From the NCBI GenBank assembly GCA_030427485.1, contig JAUICG010000001.1, positions 248,001 to 312,000 on the forward strand: a stretch of DNA of 64,000 nucleotides, given 5' to 3'. The stretch comes from Gammaproteobacteria bacterium (GTDB taxonomy: Bacteria > Pseudomonadota > Gammaproteobacteria > Pseudomonadales > Halieaceae). A model generated the notes under the pieces. It was not told the origin of the DNA, searched no databases, and saw only the letters and a list, made by a program, of their open reading frames with translations. This document shows positions 61,462 to 64,000 of this stretch, in pieces (the stretch's first letter is position 1; every line of letters starts with the position of its first letter). The position numbers and the translations under genes are program-made.

Positions 61462-61899
61462 ATGCGCTTGACTGCCTTTACTGACTATTCCCTGCGCGTA
61501 CTGATCTACCTCGCGGTAAACAGCGACCAACCAGCAACTATTTCCCGGATTGCGCAAAAGTATGACATATCACGGAATCACCTGATGAAGGTGGTACACG
61601 AGTTAAGCCAGAAAGGTTATCTCATCGCCCTTCGGGGAAAAGGGGGTGGTCTGCGTCTGAGCAGGGCGCCCGCAGACATCAATCTCGGTGAACTGATACG
61701 GTCCATGGAGACAGACATGGCCATCGCCGAGTGTTTCGGCGCAAAAAACACATGCATCATCACGCCCGCCTGCTCCCTCCGCCCGGTGTTCAGCGAGGCG
61801 CTCAATGCATTCCTCGCGGTACTGGATACCTATTCGCTCGCCGACGTTGCACCGGGAAAACGCGGAGCGCAACTCGTGCGTATTCTTGCCAGTGATTGA
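61462..61899 (+). CDS. nsrR: NO-sensitive Rrf2 family repressor NsrR
   Basis: A 145-residue repressor. The winged helix-turn-helix is MRLTAFTDYSLRVLIYLAV through ISRNHLMKVVHELSQKGYL with RGKGGGLRLSR as the wing. Three cysteines, in ECFGAKNTC and TPACSL, with spacing C-x6-C-x5-C, bind a 4Fe-4S cluster that reacts with NO. This Cys region and ITPAC are typical of NsrR rather than IscR. GGAG seven bases upstream supports ATG 61462. It is divergent from norC, and two NsrR-like sites in this cluster mark its probable targets. Confidence 0.92.
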   Translation: MRLTAFTDYSLRVLIYLAVNSDQPATISRIAQKYDISRNHLMKVVHELSQKGYLIALRGKGGGLRLSRAPADINLGELIRSMETDMAIAECFGAKNTCIITPACSLRPVFSEALNAFLAVLDTYSLADVAPGKRGAQLVRILASD

Positions 61900-61999
61900 T
61901 TGTTCCCGGCGGTCTTGGCACGATCTTGCCTGGAGCTGCTTTAATCGCGGTAGGCCTTGGGAATGGTGATTATCGGGCTTGCGGGTAAGTGTTGGTAGC

Positions 62000-62029
62000 G
62001 ACGGACTCGAACCCCGACAGGCTTTTCAG
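62000..62029 (+). repeat. Single arm of the 54.05-kb inverted repeat
   Basis: GACGGACTCGAACCCCGACA then GGCTTTTCAG matches 54051-54080 at 28 of 30 positions, including the full 18-bp arm. No second arm lies nearby, so it is a partial or remodelled copy between nsrR and the GFA gene. Confidence 0.8.
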
Positions 62030-62171
62030 TTGCTCCCGGTGGCCACGTTAGAATCCCTTCCCAATTGCCCCATAGCAATTGTTGCCCTTACCCGGTGAAT
62101 CATATAATCAGGGAGGTGCATCAGGGATGCGCCAAATGGATTTGCTCAACAGGTTAAGGAAAATTCTGAAG

Positions 62172-62597
62172 ATGGACATAACCGGCAGTTGCTTTTGCGG
62201 TCAAATCGAATACGAAGCTGAACTGGATGGCACGGCCGTCAGTATCTGCCATTGCCGTGACTGCCAGGTATTCAGCGGTTCGGCATTTCGGACATCGGGT
62301 ATCGTGCCGCCCCACCGTTTCAGGTTTACCCGGGGCACCCCGAAAATTTTCGAGAAAGTCGCTGATAGCGGGGCGGTTCGGCGTATGGCATTTTGCGCTG
62401 AATGCGGTACCCACCTTTGTTCCCTCCCCGCGGAAGCAGAGGGAGAGGCGGGTTTTGTGTCCATAAGGGTAGCCAGCAGTCATCAGTTCAAGCAACTGCA
62501 ACCGGTGCTGGAGTTTTTCTGTTGCTCTCGAGTCGACTGGCTGTCCGACCTCGAGGGCGCGACGCAGTTTGACGGCATGTTTCCGCGCTCCCGGTGA
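62172..62597 (+). CDS. GFA family protein (CENP-V/glutathione-dependent formaldehyde-activating fold)
   Basis: A 141-residue zinc protein of the GFA family. The start MDITGSCFCGQIEYEAEL and ICHCRDCQVFSGSAF, then MAFCAECGTHLCSLP, give the Cys set (CFC, CHCxxC, CxxC) that binds two zincs. Family members range from glutathione-linked enzymes to proteins of no known activity, so no reaction is given. I use ATG 62172; earlier in-frame ATGs at 62079 and 62127 give N-terminal parts not typical of the family. Confidence 0.85.
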   Translation: MDITGSCFCGQIEYEAELDGTAVSICHCRDCQVFSGSAFRTSGIVPPHRFRFTRGTPKIFEKVADSGAVRRMAFCAECGTHLCSLPAEAEGEAGFVSIRVASSHQFKQLQPVLEFFCCSRVDWLSDLEGATQFDGMFPRSR

Positions 62598-62660
62598 GTG
62601 TTGCCTGCCGATGTGAACACCCTGTACACCTGGTGACAAGCACACGTTACACTATAGTCC

Positions 62661-63509
62661 ATGGATAAAATCTTCATTCTGTTCCAACACCTGGTGCCGC
62701 AGCACCTGCTCTCCCGATGTACGGGCTTTCTTGCGCGTTTGCGCGGGCCCGAGTGGCTGAAGAACTGGTTGATCCGGCAGTTCATCCGGCACTTTGGTGT
62801 GGATATGTCGGAGGCGGCCGAGCCTGACTACACCCGCTACGCCTGTTTCAATGAGTTTTTCACCCGGCCGCTGCGCGACGGCACAAGACCCCTGGCTGAC
62901 GCCGATGTTCTCTGTCCGGCGGATGGCGCCATCAGCCAACTGGGTGAGATTACCAATGGCCTGTTGTTCCAGGCCAAGGGGCGGTATTTCTCGGCGGAGG
63001 ATTTACTGGGCGGAGACGCGGGGCGTGCCGCGCAGTACCAGAACGGGCGCTTCGCGACCATCTACCTGTCCCCGAGGGATTATCACCGCGTGCACATGCC
63101 GGTAGCGGGGCGTTTGGCCCAAACCTGCTACATCCCCGGCAAGTTGTTCTCGGTGAATGGCGTGACCGCGGAGAACGTCGATCGCCTGTTTGCCCGCAAC
63201 GAGCGACTGGTGTGCTATTTCGACACCGCGTCCGGCCCCATGGCGATGATACTTGTCGGCGCGATGGTGGTGGCCGGGATCGAGACCGTTTTTGCGGGGC
63301 AGGTGGCGCCGCCCCCGAAAACCCCGGTCACGGTGAATTACCTGGACCTGCCGCAAGCGGTGGAACTCGCCCAGGGTGACGAAATGGGGCGGTTCATGCT
63401 GGGGTCTACGGTGATTCTGCTGTTTCCCGAAGGGGTGATGAGTTTCGATGAGCGTTTTCATGCCGGGGCGGCTACCCGAATGGGTGAGATCCTGGGTTCA
63501 TACCAGTAA
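62661..63509 (+). CDS. psd: Phosphatidylserine decarboxylase
   Basis: A 282-residue proenzyme for phosphatidylethanolamine synthesis at the inner membrane. The self-cleavage site is LGST in GRFMLGSTVILLFPEG (Ser near residue 254), where the pyruvoyl group forms. Other marks are CFNEFFTRPLRDGTRPL, CPADGAISQLG and YLSPRDYHRVHMP with the catalytic Asp and His. Length matches class I enzymes. It lies tail-to-tail with rsgA, which in many gammaproteobacteria lies next to psd on one strand. Confidence 0.95.
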   Translation: MDKIFILFQHLVPQHLLSRCTGFLARLRGPEWLKNWLIRQFIRHFGVDMSEAAEPDYTRYACFNEFFTRPLRDGTRPLADADVLCPADGAISQLGEITNGLLFQAKGRYFSAEDLLGGDAGRAAQYQNGRFATIYLSPRDYHRVHMPVAGRLAQTCYIPGKLFSVNGVTAENVDRLFARNERLVCYFDTASGPMAMILVGAMVVAGIETVFAGQVAPPPKTPVTVNYLDLPQAVELAQGDEMGRFMLGSTVILLFPEGVMSFDERFHAGAATRMGEILGSYQ

Positions 63510-63589
63510 GGCCGGCTCCGACCAGCTGCTTCAGATTTTGAACTTGTCATCTATTCTTGTGCAAAGTGTGATCAGGGTAGGATCCAGGC

Positions 63590-64000
63590 TCAGTTTTCGC
63601 CCAGGCTCGCCACGATCCGTCGATAACTGTCCAGCCTCGCCGCGCTGATCACACCCGACTCGACGCCCGCTAATATGGCGCATCCCGGTTCCTGCTCATG
63701 CTGGCAGTCGCGAAACTTGCAGGTGCCCAGCAGGGGGCGAAACTCGCGAAAGCCCTCTTCCACCTGTGTCCTGCTCATATGCCACAAACCGAATTCGCGA
63801 ATGCCCGGTGAGTCGATCAGTGTGCCGCCGCAGTTCAGGTGCAGCAGTTGTGCCGTCGTCGTGGTGTGGCTGCCTTTCTGCGTGGTTTCGGACAGCGCGC
63901 CCACACGGATATCCGCCTGCGGCAGCAGCGCATTCACCAGCGAGGATTTTCCGACGCCGGACTGGCCCACGAACACGCTGGTGCGCTCGTACAACGCGGC
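63590..64000 (-). CDS. rsgA: Small ribosomal subunit biogenesis GTPase RsgA (5' end beyond window)
   Basis: The C-terminal 136 residues of RsgA (YjeQ/EngC), a circularly permuted GTPase in 30S subunit maturation; the N-terminal part lies beyond base 64000. Visible are the G1 loop [17 protein letters not shown], the G3 [12 protein letters not shown], and the C-terminal zinc-binding set in [16 protein letters not shown], with the usual ending. The frame runs on past 64000, so no start is given. It is convergent with psd. Confidence 0.93.
   Translation of the reverse strand, partial: AALYERTSVFVGQSGVGKSSLVNALLPQADIRVGALSETTQKGSHTTTTAQLLHLNCGGTLIDSPGIREFGLWHMSRTQVEEGFREFRPLLGTCKFRDCQHEQEPGCAILAGVESGVISAARLDSYRRIVASLGEN

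Noticed and set aside
61998..62029. tRNA 3' fragment (contains GGTTCGAGTCC on the reverse strand)
   Set aside because: The T-stem bases do not pair and the same sequence recurs as an ordinary repeat at 54051.

Overview
The window reads as chromosomal DNA of an aerobic, GC-rich (about 60%) gammaproteobacterium, most likely a marine one of the Halieaceae/Cellvibrionales kind. That placement is inference from gene content: a RegB/RegA redox two-component pair, a PEP-CTERM-like secreted protein, a Baeyer-Villiger monooxygenase, a wax-ester/TAG synthase, an SCP-x type thiolase, many SDRs and an NsrR-controlled norCBQD locus. No rRNA, tRNA, CRISPR array, phage gene or recognisable transposase is present. 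Both ends cut genes: cinA at the left edge and rsgA at the right.

Layout. 1-9.5 kb: cinA (partial), a NUDIX hydrolase, an AraC regulator plus an atypical SDR that look like an insertion, a DUF924 protein, fklB, an Fe-alcohol dehydrogenase, a ParA-like ATPase, cysH, a 43-residue membrane protein, a transglutaminase-like/TPR lipoprotein and a PPOX-fold protein. 9.6-16.9 kb: an SDR, three tandem structured palindromic elements, asnS, a small unknown protein, RNase II and a PIN-PhoH protein. 17-22.3 kb: an AT-richer gene for a secreted archaemetzincin-like protein that has lost its zinc ligands, a TolB-like/TPR membrane protein with a coupled lipoprotein, and a Calx-beta/GDPD lipoprotein. 22.4-32.1 kb: an accessory block (BVMO, AbgT-type transporter, WS/DGAT, three-gene ABC exporter, VapBC) bounded by direct repeats of the regA 3' end. 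32.1-37.7 kb: regA, regB, a TonB-dependent receptor and a PepSY membrane protein.

37.8-42.6 kb: a glycerol/ether-lipid-like module (AGPS-like FAD enzyme, GlpD-type dehydrogenase, FGGY kinase). 42.7-47.6 kb: a PEP-CTERM-like protein behind a probable sigma-54 promoter, a fatty acid hydroxylase-family protein divergent from a LysR regulator, then a thiolase and an enoyl-CoA hydratase. 47.6-54 kb: a DUF3482-type GTPase with its DUF2868 membrane partner, an outer-membrane-like protein, an alpha/beta hydrolase and a membrane-anchored AraC regulator. 54.2-61.9 kb: a nitric-oxide module (nnrS, two small membrane proteins, norD, norQ, norB, norC, nsrR) with two good NsrR operators. 62-64 kb: a GFA protein, psd and rsgA (partial).

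The most unusual items are three elements of about 115 bp between the SDR and asnS whose long arms differ from copy to copy yet stay self-complementary; two cases in which a short copy of a gene's 3' end lies on the far side of accessory genes, like old attachment repeats; and the apparently zinc-less archaemetzincin.
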